Positions 13,855 to 23,433 of a stretch of DNA of 64,000 bases are shown in pieces. This DNA is from Marsupella aquatica (Eukaryota; Marchantiophyta). The stretch covers positions 3,100,001-3,164,000 of the forward strand of contig OZ316891.1 of the NCBI GenBank assembly GCA_973895155.1. Direction: 5' to 3'. The notes under the pieces are model-generated. The model searched no databases, was not told where the DNA came from, and was given only the letters and a program-made list of their open reading frames with translations. Numbering within the stretch: the first letter of the stretch is position 1; every line of letters begins with the position of its first letter. Made by a program: the position numbers and the translations under genes.

Positions 13855-15160
13855 AAGTGCTGATTACATTGTCTAGACCATTGACCGATGAGTGACTTCC
13901 GCAGCGATGACTTATGCTGCAGTGGATGGCCAGCATAGAACCTGCGTGACACTGGTGAGCTCTGCCCCTGAGGTACTCTGAGTTTTCATGCTTTGGTCAT
14001 AACATTTATTGTGAAGATTTGCCTATGACAATGTTGAAGCCAACATTTATGTGAGTTTCCTGTCCACTGAGAAGCGAATCACAAGAGGCAGATATTCTTT
14101 TGCAGGAATATTGTGCGAGACTCCCGACACTGCCGAATAATGTGCGACGAAGTTTGTCTAGTCTTGTGGTCCCTTTCGCGATATAACACTACAATTTCAA
14201 TCAAGGCCGACATGAAATTATCAAACTCATTCAATTGAATGTATATTAGAGAGCAGAGGTTACAATAAAACACGCACCTGAGTAAATTTATGAGGGTATA
14301 CCATTAGTCTACCCGGTAGAGACTGTATAGTAAAGTTTTTCAAGTAGGAAAAACTGCTGCGGATATGGTCGTTGGCGTGTCATTCTTTGTAGATAATTTA
14401 CTCTTTTTGTACTAAATATTTATTTCAGTGTCCTATGAGAGTATGGCAGTGACACAACTTTGAGAAAGTTACATTATACGTTAGAGGAGCGGGTCGAAAG
14501 TTAGAAACTTGGCAACACACGTCAGCCTGTTTGCTAACTGGAGACCACCTTGCGGTGCGGGTGTTGAGATTATAATCGATCAGTATGATTTCTAGAAACT
14601 TTTACAAGTTGTAAAGGAAGCAACGTTGTGGGCGTGCTGTCATTGGTTGAAGCTCTTCAAGATAGCCCCAAGCGAAATTCAATAGCCTCACTGAGTTGAT
14701 CATATGATTGATTTGTATGAGCGCAGTGAAGTTATGTTAACTATCTGTTAATCACCATGGTAAGTTGACCATTTCACCATTATATCCAACAGACATTGCA
14801 TGTGTCTTGCTGAGATGTGTCTCGTTGAGATATTTGAGATGTTCTCAAATATTTCCTGACACCAATCTTATCAAGTGAGTTCTGTCTGCAAGTTGCAGTT
14901 GTCAGTCATGCTGCAACAGAACTGACATGGATATTTGGGCACTTTTGCTAATCCTGCTGTGGATTGCTAGTTGTTCGAGATGTTGTTTTTTGCAAAGCTG
15001 AGCAGAAAAAATGTGAAGCTAACGAAGGTGTGAAGCTGGATCTCGACGGCTCAGAGGTACTTTGGCTTGCTTCCGAAATTTCCGTGGTTGATCTCACGAG
15101 CATTAGAAGTGACCTGGACCCTGCAGTGGGAGGTGAGCCTAAGAAATGGAACCGAATTGG
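13855..15160. other. 3' region of the EFOP gene and spacer
   Basis: This should contain the EFOP 3' UTR. An AATAAA at 14264-14269 is a possible polyadenylation signal. A perfect 10-bp hairpin with a 3-nt loop lies at 14830-14852. The open frame 14964-15164 resembles nothing I know. Confidence 0.4.
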
Positions 15161-15258
15161 CTGAATTGACTCCTATAATGGCCGAATTGACTCCTATAAT
15201 ACACAGTTGCTGAATTGACTCCTATAATGGCCGAATTGATTCCTATAATACACAGTTG
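15161..15258. repeat. Tandem duplication, 2 x 49 bp
   Basis: Two nearly identical 49-bp units (15161-15209 and 15210-15258) are each built from two shorter GAATTGACTCCTATAAT sub-units, so this is a two-level repeat. Confidence 0.85.
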
Positions 15259-15420
15259 CGCCACTTTTGAAGTGGTTGTCATTCAAATTTGGAGAGGCTT
15301 TTTGAGTGAAAAAAAAGTGAAATGTAAAAAGAGAAACCAATAAGAGAAGAGAAAGTAATAAGAGAAAATAATTATGTTTTGTGTGAACATGCTTTTCCAA
15401 GCAGGACAAAGTATTTCACT

Positions 15421-15624
15421 TTACCATCCATGCTACCCCATGCTCCTCCCTATACCATCCATGCCAATCATGCATACAAAGTGCTCTTCCCTCTACCATC
15501 CATGCCATATCATCCATGCAAAGGAAGTCCTCCCTTTACCATCCATGCCAATCATGCATACACAGTGCTCCTCCCTCTACCATCCATGCCATACTATGCC
15601 CCATGCCATATCATCCATGCAAAG
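15421..15624. repeat. CCATCCATGC-type minisatellite
   Basis: The motif ACCATCCATGCC, with ATCATGCATAC and ATCATCCATGCAAAG variants, recurs about eight times in 200 bases. Open frames across it only read the repeat. Confidence 0.8.
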
Positions 15625-15980
15625 AAAATGTTGTATTGGATCATGAGAGGAGTTTTAATGATAAATATTTTACATAATCAAAAAAATAGTGCACAATCTA
15701 ATCATGAGACAAAAACAAGACAAGAAAAATAGTGAAAAAGAAGGAAGGTTTAAAAGATATAAATTACAAAAACAATTTAAAAAATCATTCTCATTTTGTT
15801 GTAATTTGATGGTGGTTGTAGTCTCTCTTTGTGTTATGACATCTTTCAATTTTATTTACGCAAAGAGATCTTTCTAACAAAGATATATTTTGCACCATGA
15901 TATTTTCAATTACATCCTTAGCACAACGTCATCTATTACGCATTGACGTCTTTCACTGAATAACTATATTTTGGGTGACA

Positions 15981-16062
15981 TGACATTTTTTCTTTTAACG
16001 ACATCTTGGGCATTATGACATTTTTTCTCTTAACGACATCTTGGGCGTCACGACATCTTTTG
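15981..16062. repeat. 35-bp tandem repeat
   Basis: Units 15981-16015 and 16016-16050 share TGACATTTTTTC(T) and TTAACGACATCTTGGGC. A partial third unit follows (CGACATCTTTT), and related ATGACATCTTTC words occur upstream from about 15836. Confidence 0.75.
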
Positions 16063-16173
16063 TGCAACGCATGGGTATTGAGCTCGTTGGCTATGATGGT
16101 GTCTTTGTGGACAAGCAAAAGGATTAGTAGGATGTGCACAAGTGATGGGAGCTCGAAACAAGTGGTTGAGACT

Positions 16174-16222
16174 TGTGTAACATGTTAAGCCAAGAAAGGG
16201 TCATGTGTAACATGTTAAGCCA
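16174..16222. repeat. Short direct repeat, period 30
   Basis: GTGTAACATGTTAAGCCA occurs at 16175-16192 and again at 16205-16222, separated by 12 bases. Confidence 0.75.
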
Positions 16223-17867
16223 CATACATGGCTCCTTCTACTTTCAAGGAAAGACATAAAGATCAATTTGCTTAGGAACATTTGACAAGTTTGGCTTTTC
16301 TTACCATAGGACAATTCTCCTCTGTTTCTAGAAAAAGTAGTAAAAATAAAATCTCTTAAATCTTTAAGAACAATATGGACAATAATAACCCTTGCAAACT
16401 CTAACTAAAGCTCTCATTTTGGGGGATGTGATAGTCATGGGTTACTATGGCCTAACTATATCCTTAACTCCTTGCAAGATTTTCTCTTGGCATATTCCTG
16501 AACTTTATGGGAGAGAATGCCCATAGCACTCGGTGCAATGGCATTTTGCAATTTGGCATGGAAGCAAAAGCAAAATCTGACCAATCTGGACATCTTTAAA
16601 TGTGACGAAAGGAGAAAAATTGCATAAGTGGAAAATCTGTCACAGGTTAGTGTATTAATGCTTTGTTACCGGGGCATTACGGGCAATAATAATAGCCCTT
16701 CAAAACTTAGTCTAATGTCCTCTTGTTGTGGGCATTGTAGCACACAAGGCACTACTTTCACAATAGGAGGTCTGTTGTGAGCATACACATCGTTACACAA
16801 CATACATTGCATGTCACACATATACAAACATAAGCACAAACTAACACAAGAGAATGGGCTACAAGTGAAACTCATGTCCACACATGTCTAAAACCCACAA
16901 TAATCTTCAATGAATCCGAATAGAAATCGATGCCAACAATACACAATCAATCCCGCCCGATCCGATGACACATGTATGTCAAGCCAACACACCTTGCTCT
17001 CAAGGAATCGATGTTCATAGAAGGAGCTCTCAAACACCATAGCCACAACTCAAGCTCCCCTCTCCAAGGCTTAACATCAAAAGATAATCTTTTGATGCCT
17101 TACAATGGGAGAAATACTCTCCACACAAACCCAACTGAACCCTATCAGCTCATATAACACACATACAAAACCTACAAACCTAGATAGTATGATATGCTAT
17201 AATACTACCTAGAATGGTGTGACATGTCTCAAAGCTGGCAATTTGATGTACATTAACTCCCTAGTTATGGGTTATGGACACACAAAATTATGAACTACAA
17301 AGTTCATAGTTCATAACTTTTTGTTATAAGGATTGGTTAAGTGCCATAACCATTAGTCCCAGGGCCTGTAGAGGCTGGTGAAAGAAAAGAAAAACTTTTA
17401 CACAGTCTTGTGAAAAAGATATGAACTTCCAAAGCCCATCATCTATCATTTCCAAGCTTGGAGACCCCCTAGTATAGTGTACTTTTTACCATCTACAAGG
17501 AATCCCCGAGTCACTGTTTGGTACCCTTCTCACAGAATCATACAAAAGTAGAAGGGCTCTTTGTGGACCAAGACAGAATATGGCAGCCAATAAAATAATA
17601 TAACTATGTCTGACAAGACTACGTATGGTTGTAATGCAAGGCGGTTTTTTAATGGCTAGATTCACTACATCCAGTCTCTCTAAACGGTATGAGTCACTTT
17701 TCACACAAATTAGCTAAATGTTTTGTAACCCATTCTCCTTTCCCCATGTAGCCACAAAACCCCCATTATCCAGAATCTAAGAGTCCTCCATAGATCCAAG
17801 GAGTCAGAAATTAACCTACAAGAATTAGATACCAATCATTCCTAGCACCTTCTCTTGACACAATATA
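16223..17867. other. Spacer, no gene recognised
   Basis: No coding exon or RNA gene is supported. An inverted pair TTATGAACTA ... TAGTTCATAA lies at about 17289-17316. The same word in direct orientation (GTTATGAACTATGAAT) recurs at about 18573, 21609 (variant) and 21689, so it belongs to a dispersed repeat family. Confidence 0.4.
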
Positions 17868-18173
17868 ACATTAGCCACACTGGCAAAAACGGAAAACCTT
17901 AAAAGTTTCAAGCTCCTTTTTAAGAGCAATAAGCTACTAGGCCAACAATAAGGTAACATTAGCAACTGGTGAAAAAGAAAAACCTTAAAAGTTTCAAGCT
18001 CCTTGAAGGTCAAGGACAAGGTGACATTAGCCACACAGGCAGAAAAGAAAAAACCTTAAAAGCATGAAGCTCCTGCCAGGCCACCACCAAGGTAACATTA
18101 GCCACAGCAAAAAAGGAAAAACCTTAAAACTTTGAAGCTCCTGCAAGGCCAGTGTACAATGAGGTAACATTAG
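17868..18173. repeat. Tandem repeat, ~4 units of 65-90 bp
   Basis: Units begin ACATTAGC near 17868, 17956, 18024 and 18095. Each carries AACCTTAAAA(G)TTTCAAGCTCC or a close variant. A fifth ACATTAG closes the array near 18167. Confidence 0.8.
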
Positions 18174-18187
18174 GGCATCACAAAGCT

Positions 18188-18605
18188 ACAAAGTTGAGGA
18201 GGATGGATTCTGGTCATAACAAATGGCCATAACCTTTTCATAGGGTTATGTAAGAGTTTTCTTTTCTTTTTTTGTTTCACTAGCCTCTAAAGTGACTTAC
18301 GATCATGGCATATGAACAATCTTTATGGCACAACGTTATGGATTAGGACAGGAATGAGCTATAGCCGGGCAGGGAATAGACCCTTCTATCTGGGCAGGTG
18401 TGCATTAAGGTCCATCAAATTTTAGAGAGTCTCAAAGCTTTAAAATTAGAGATGATGGCTTTTGGCCATAACAATGAATTGTCATAGCTTTTCCACAAGG
18501 TCATGCAAAAGTTTTAAGTATTTATTTTTTCACTAGATGCTAGAGTGAATAATGGTAAAAGCATACAGCCAAAAGTTATGAACTATGAATGAGGTAGTCT
18601 ATATA
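18188..18605. repeat. Diverged direct repeat of ~200-230 bp
   Basis: Two diverged copies (about 18188-18355 and 18430-18605) share, in order, CAAAGCT, a GGCCATAAC word, CATAGCTTTT-like, GGTTATGTAAGAGTTTT-like, TTTCACTAG and a final GTTATGAACTATGAA-like word. They are related to the repeats at 21590-21751. Confidence 0.5.
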
Positions 18606-19747
18606 TAGCTGGTTAATCCTGGAACTTGTTTGCATTTTGTCTTGTAGTGGAAACACTAAATAAGCGTGTACAAGTTTAGGGTGTATATGAGTGAGGGATG
18701 TATACAAGTTTAGGGCTGCGAGTTTAGGGCAGCAAGTGCTGAAACCACTGGATGACCAAGGGCCAACTCGCATGTGATCATGCGGCCCTTTGTGCTCCCA
18801 ATACTTTTGGGAAAATGTAGCACTTCTATGATCAGACAATCTAACACAAATCTTGGTCTGTACTTCCCAACAGGAGAGAGTTTGTAACAAGTGTATAGTC
18901 TTTTCCACAAGGCAAAGGTCAGGACCTGCAAGGCTGGAAACTTTCGGGTCCTTGCCCTTGGGACCCCACAAAATATGCAATCAGGCCTGGCGCATGAGGG
19001 GGTACTGCCCAAAACATCTGGTTCATTCACATCCTCACACTACTCACGTGAAGGCCGTTTTTTGAAAGACACTTCACATGCGTGTTGGCCCTAATTAGGG
19101 CCGCACGTCTTGCATGTGCAAGGTCCTTTCTTTTCTGGCCCTCAAGTGAATCCGTGTCATTTCAAAATGCTATGACAACAAGGCAGTCCTAAAGGTATAT
19201 TATGTGGGGAAGCAAGGGCAAGGGCCGGAAATTTTCTGGCCCTTGAGGTCCTGAACCTTCAAAAGAAAATACAAGAAAAGTGTAGCCATTATACGTGTTG
19301 ATCAATGACTTCTCGCTGTATATATTTCCCGTGTAGTTGCTCCATGCTATCTGCTCATGGTGTTCGCCCTGCAAACTTCACTGACCCTGCATATGGCTTT
19401 CTTCAGTTGATACATGTCTCACGTCTATGAACACACAAACACAAAGAGAGGTGCAAATTAAATTGAAAAAGAAGAGCATAGTGGATTGAAGGCTGCAAAT
19501 TGAAGGTTGGGAATTGAATTGGTAAGACTGTGAGCATTGTTGCATCCTGAGTTCAGAAGTTGGCAAGAAGAGGTTGTGGTTCTATCTGGCTTTTAGGTTG
19601 CGCAGAACCTGTGCAAGATGAGCACAGCTAGAAATTTTACTACCAACAGAAAGTGCAAGATTGGCAATAGGTAAGGTTTGCAGACTTGCAGATCCTTTTG
19701 TTGCTATCATATACAAAACACTATGGAATTTTGCCTTGCCTTTCTTT
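18606..19747. other. Spacer, no gene recognised
   Basis: No gene is supported. Related words (CTGGCCCTTGAGG / CTTTCGGGTCCTTGCCC) near 18940 and 19230 hint at another diverged repeat pair. Confidence 0.4.
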
Positions 19748-19915
19748 GACATTCAATTTGAACCTTATCCCGATCGATAGCGTTGTGGTTGTCAGACACT
19801 GTGGCCTTGCTGACATTCAATTCAAACCTTATCCCAAAAGATAGTGTTGTGATTGTCATACACTTTGGCCCTGTTGACATTCAATTCGAACCTGATTCCC
19901 AATCGATAGTGCTGG
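19748..19915. repeat. 64-bp tandem repeat, ~2.6 copies
   Basis: GACATTCAATTnnAACCT starts at 19748, 19812 and 19876, an exact 64-base period. Each copy ends in ATCGATAGTG(T)TG and TGGCC-type words. Confidence 0.85.
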
Positions 19916-21589
19916 GATCTTGCTCAAAACAATCCATACCACAGTGCAATGCTCTATGGTATTTTGCAGTGCAGAAACGCCAGCCTTGAACTGTTTTATC
20001 ACTTGTTCAAAACAACCCATACTTGTCGAGTTGCTTAAGATATGCTTGCTCAAGCACAATTGCAGTGAACTAATCTAAACCAAGTGCAAAGTAGAAAGGG
20101 TCACCCATAATTGATCATAAAACACTCTGAGTCCAAGTATGGGCCGTGTCACTTCTCCTCACAAAGTGCCAACGTGCAATTGGTACTTGAGGCTACCAAC
20201 AAGTACAGCACAGACTACCTATGGGTTAGCTTCTCGTGCACATCATAAGCTAATTTGTGGGTAGGCTATCTATTCAATCATACATGTCCAATAGTACAGG
20301 ACCATCAACTCATGACCATAATGTTATTCTTGTGAGATCTAGAAAAAAAGTTTGTTTGAATAGTGATTCTTTGGACCTTGGCCCTTGAGCATTGGATCAC
20401 TACCTTGCTCAATAGAAACCTCAGAGTTAGATACACAGAAGGTTGTATTTATTAGACCTAGTATTGACAATATTCTTTCTATATCATGACTTCATTTCTT
20501 CCATGGTGCTGTTGCTTGATGCTGCGTGCTCTTTTAGCCTCCAAATGTCATTCAATTTTTTGCTTTGCTACTAGGTTTTTCAGTTGGCTGTGGACATGCG
20601 GCTGTCAGTTCCGTGGTTGTAGAGAGACTAGTTGTTTGCAATGGAGGCTTACAAATTTGTTGGTAGATTGAGCTGTTGCGGCTTCAAGCAATGAATCTGT
20701 TAGGTTTGGAGTTCTATTACCTTGAAGGCCAGGGAGGCACTAAGACTCCCAAGTGCTCCCCAACTTGGGAGTTGATATCCTTGAGTAGGATGAATGATTG
20801 GATTGAGTTCTGTTCTGTTGTCACATGCTTAGTGGGCTATATAGAGACTACACTTTGAAGTAAATGAAGAGCTATGTAGTGCAGGTTGAAGCTTTGAATC
20901 TATTGTATTGGAACCTTTTCTTCTCAGTGTATTGTGCTTTATTTTTAAAACTCTAGGCTGGACACAGAGACCTCACTGTGTTGTGCTACTGTAGTTTTTT
21001 TTTACTCCTAGCTGTGTCTAGTCCTTGTCTTCGAGAGAGTGTGCGGAGCTTGACCTAGGTTAGTGTTGTGGCCAATGATTTATACATTTGTGGAGAGAGT
21101 TGTGCGTTTAGATGGGTTTACTCTACTTGGAAGGCTGTCAAGTGTTCACTAGACATTGCAGGGTTCAATTCCCTGACAGAGTATTTTAAGTGCTTGGGTG
21201 TCTTAAAGAGTGAAAACCAAGGCAAAAACAAACTTAAGAAAGATCCAACTGCAGCTAGAAGCAAAAAAGAAAAGCAATTGCATCACGCATGTCTCGGCAA
21301 ACATTTCTGCCATTGCACTGATCTGGTTTGTGTGAAAACAATTGTCTGAGGAAAAAATTCCCGGGGTTGTTGGGGATTTGGGTTAAATGTAACCTTACAT
21401 TTTCCTAAGAGGGGTAAAAAATGAAATCAAAGGCAAGGATTATTTTTTTAGCACAAGGGGTTCGAAAATCATCCATATGGCAAATATTTCAATAAGTGTC
21501 TTATTGTAAGAGCACATTAAGATTCTAGTTTATGCTAAAATAAAACATGAAAAAAAGTTTACAATGGTTTGCCATATGTAGCATCGGAA
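19916..21589. other. Spacer, no gene recognised
   Basis: No coding exons are supported. A sequence like a polymerase III B-box, with 5-bp stem-forming flanks (CAGGGTTCAATTCCCTG), sits near 21160-21176, but no matching acceptor stem or well-placed A-box completes a tRNA. Confidence 0.4.
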
Positions 21590-21751
21590 TTTTTTCATAG
21601 CATAAAGTTAAGTTGTGAACTATGAATATGGTTCTATAAATTTTTGTGTCCCTAACCCCTAACTAGAATATTTTTTATAACAAAAAGTTAAGTTATGAAC
21701 TATGAATATGGTAGTCCATAAATTATTGTGTCCCCTAACCCCTAACTAGAA
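21590..21751. repeat. 80-bp tandem duplication
   Basis: Two copies, offset by 80 bases, contain AAAGTTAAGTT(G/A)TGAACT, ATGAATATGGT and GTGTCCC(C)TAACCCCTAACT. They belong to the family also seen at 17.3 and 18.6 kb. Confidence 0.85.
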
Positions 21752-22014
21752 AATTAGGGTTCATCAAATTTGGAGCTTTGAAGCACGCTACTAAAGACAA
21801 ACAAAAAAATAAAGAAAAAATTAGGGTCCAACAAATTTTGAGCTTTGAACCCGCACTACTAACGATAAAGAGAAAAATAACTAAAAAATTAGAGTCCATC
21901 AAACTTTGAACTTTGAACCACACTACTAACGATAAACAGAAAAATAACTAATAACTTAAGAAAATTGGGGTCCATCAAATTTTGAGCTTTGAACCGCACT
22001 ACGAACGATCATGA
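21752..22014. repeat. Four tandem units of ~70 bp
   Basis: Units begin AATTAGGGT(C)CA(T)CAAATTT near 21752, 21819, 21888 and 21963. Each continues GAGCTTTGAACC, GCACTACTAACGAT and an A-rich tail. Confidence 0.85.
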
Positions 22015-22178
22015 GAAAAAACGAAGAGAGAAAAAGAAGAAAAAAAGTACTGTACTAAACTCGTGCAAGGCCAACATTTTGTTCATTTGTTCTGTTCCTT
22101 GTGCATGCGTGTCGTACCGTGAAGTGGCGATGGCTACCCGTACCGTTTAGTTGCCGAAAGCGGCATCGCGCGAAAACT

Positions 22179-22330
22179 ATGGAAAGCAAAGGAACTGAAA
22201 GGAAACGAAAGGAAAGGAAACGAAAGGAAAACGAAAGGAAAGGAAAGGAAACGAAACGAAAGGAAAGAGCGCTATGAACGCAAACGCGAAGAACAGCGAA
22301 GAAAAGCGAAGGAGGGAGGGAGGGAAAGCA
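22179..22330. repeat. Purine-rich GAAAG/GGAAA low-complexity tract
   Basis: Runs of GAAAGGAAAC-type pentamers and hexamers are followed by GGAGGGAGGGAGGG. The tract lies about 1.2 kb upstream of the SPINDLY-like start and may be promoter or leader sequence. Confidence 0.75.
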
Positions 22331-22439
22331 TCTTGCCGAGTTCTCTTTGCTCTGCATGCCACACTTTTCGCTCCGCAATCGTTTGCTTTATCAGATCAGC
22401 AGGCGGCCGCTCTTTCTGCTATGCATCGCCTTGCTCAAT

Positions 22440-23010
22440 GGGATCTGCAGGCTCCAATTCCGCGTAGTAGAGGAGGAGGGAGGAATCTCGTTTGGAGTTG
22501 ATTGATTGATTGAGCTTGTCGTCGGGTTTCCCGCCTCGAGGACGGGCTTGTGGCTCCATCGCCTTGCTCCAATGGATCGGCGGACACGCAATTTTGCGGA
22601 TTGGAGGAGGGAGTGCAGTATCGTTCCGAGTTGATTGATTTAGCTGCGTCCTTCTTTCACCGCTTCGAGGAAGCGAGTCGACAAATCGCCTGGCATCAGA
22701 CCGGGAGGCGTACAAATTTGGCGGAGCAGGAACTTCAGTCTTGCGTTCGTAATTGATTAATTTGTTAGCTGTGTCAAATGCCCTTCCGTCCAATTTTGCG
22801 GGGTAGAGGAGGGACTGCAGTTTCGTTCGGAGTCGATTGATGAGCTACGTCGCCGGGTGGTTGTCTCCAAAGACGAAGGGCCGAATAGCGCATCGTGCAG
22901 TACCGCGTCGTGTGGCATTGTTTGTGTTTTCTATTGCGGTGGAAGTCCGAGTAGGGACTGCAGTCTCATTCGTAGGTGCTTGATGAGCAGCGTCGTCGGG
23001 TTCCTTCTCT
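22440..23010 (+). repeat. Degenerate repeat, 4 copies, in the SPINDLY upstream/leader
   Basis: Four copies begin near 22455, 22589, 22791 and 22938. The core reads CAATTTTGCGG, AGGAGGGA, CTGCAGTTTCGTTC, GGAGTTGATTGATTGAGC and CGTCGTCGGG. Spacing is irregular (about 134, 202 and 147 bases), so these are old amplified segments, not a clean satellite. No exon is evident here. Confidence 0.7.
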
Positions 23011-23433
23011 ATTATTTGGGGAAGGGCTGACCGTACTCCGCTGCGTGAAATTGTTCGTGTTCTCTATTTTTTTCTCCACGGTGGTGCTCCATCATCCGGA
23101 CGGCTCTTCGGCCCGGCCGGCGTCTCCGAGTGATGAGCAGCAAATAGCGCCGTCAACGGCCGAAGCCACGCTGCATTCGTCAAACGGGCTCTACGGGACG
23201 CTCGCTGCTAAGCTGGACTAGGGACGTGCACGTTCATCCATTGGCAAGCTTGTGGTGGCAGGAATAATGGCATCGAGGGAAGTGCGGAAGCCGTTCACGA
23301 GCAGCATACCAATCGACGGCAGCAGCAGCAGAAGCGGCGGCCTCAAGCTTGCAACCGCAGGCTCAGGCTCACCCTTGCCATTTACTTCTTTGTAGCGCTG
23401 TTGTAATAGCAAGCCGGGGGCGCTTTTGGACAA

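Noticed and set aside
21120-21190. Possible tRNA or SINE around CAGGGTTCAATTCCCTG
   Set aside because: The B-box and T-stem are good, but the acceptor stem pairs at only about 5 of 7 positions, no convincing A-box lies at tRNA spacing, and no cloverleaf forms.
15421-22014. CRISPR-like arrays
   Set aside because: The repeats are tandem without unique spacers of constant size, and the context is a plant nuclear genome.
23268-23395. Short Ser-rich frame starting MASREVRKPF as the SPINDLY N-terminus
   Set aside because: It ends in a stop at 23393-23395 with no in-phase donor leading to 23638. It may be an upstream ORF in the leader. The ATG at 23434 fits better.
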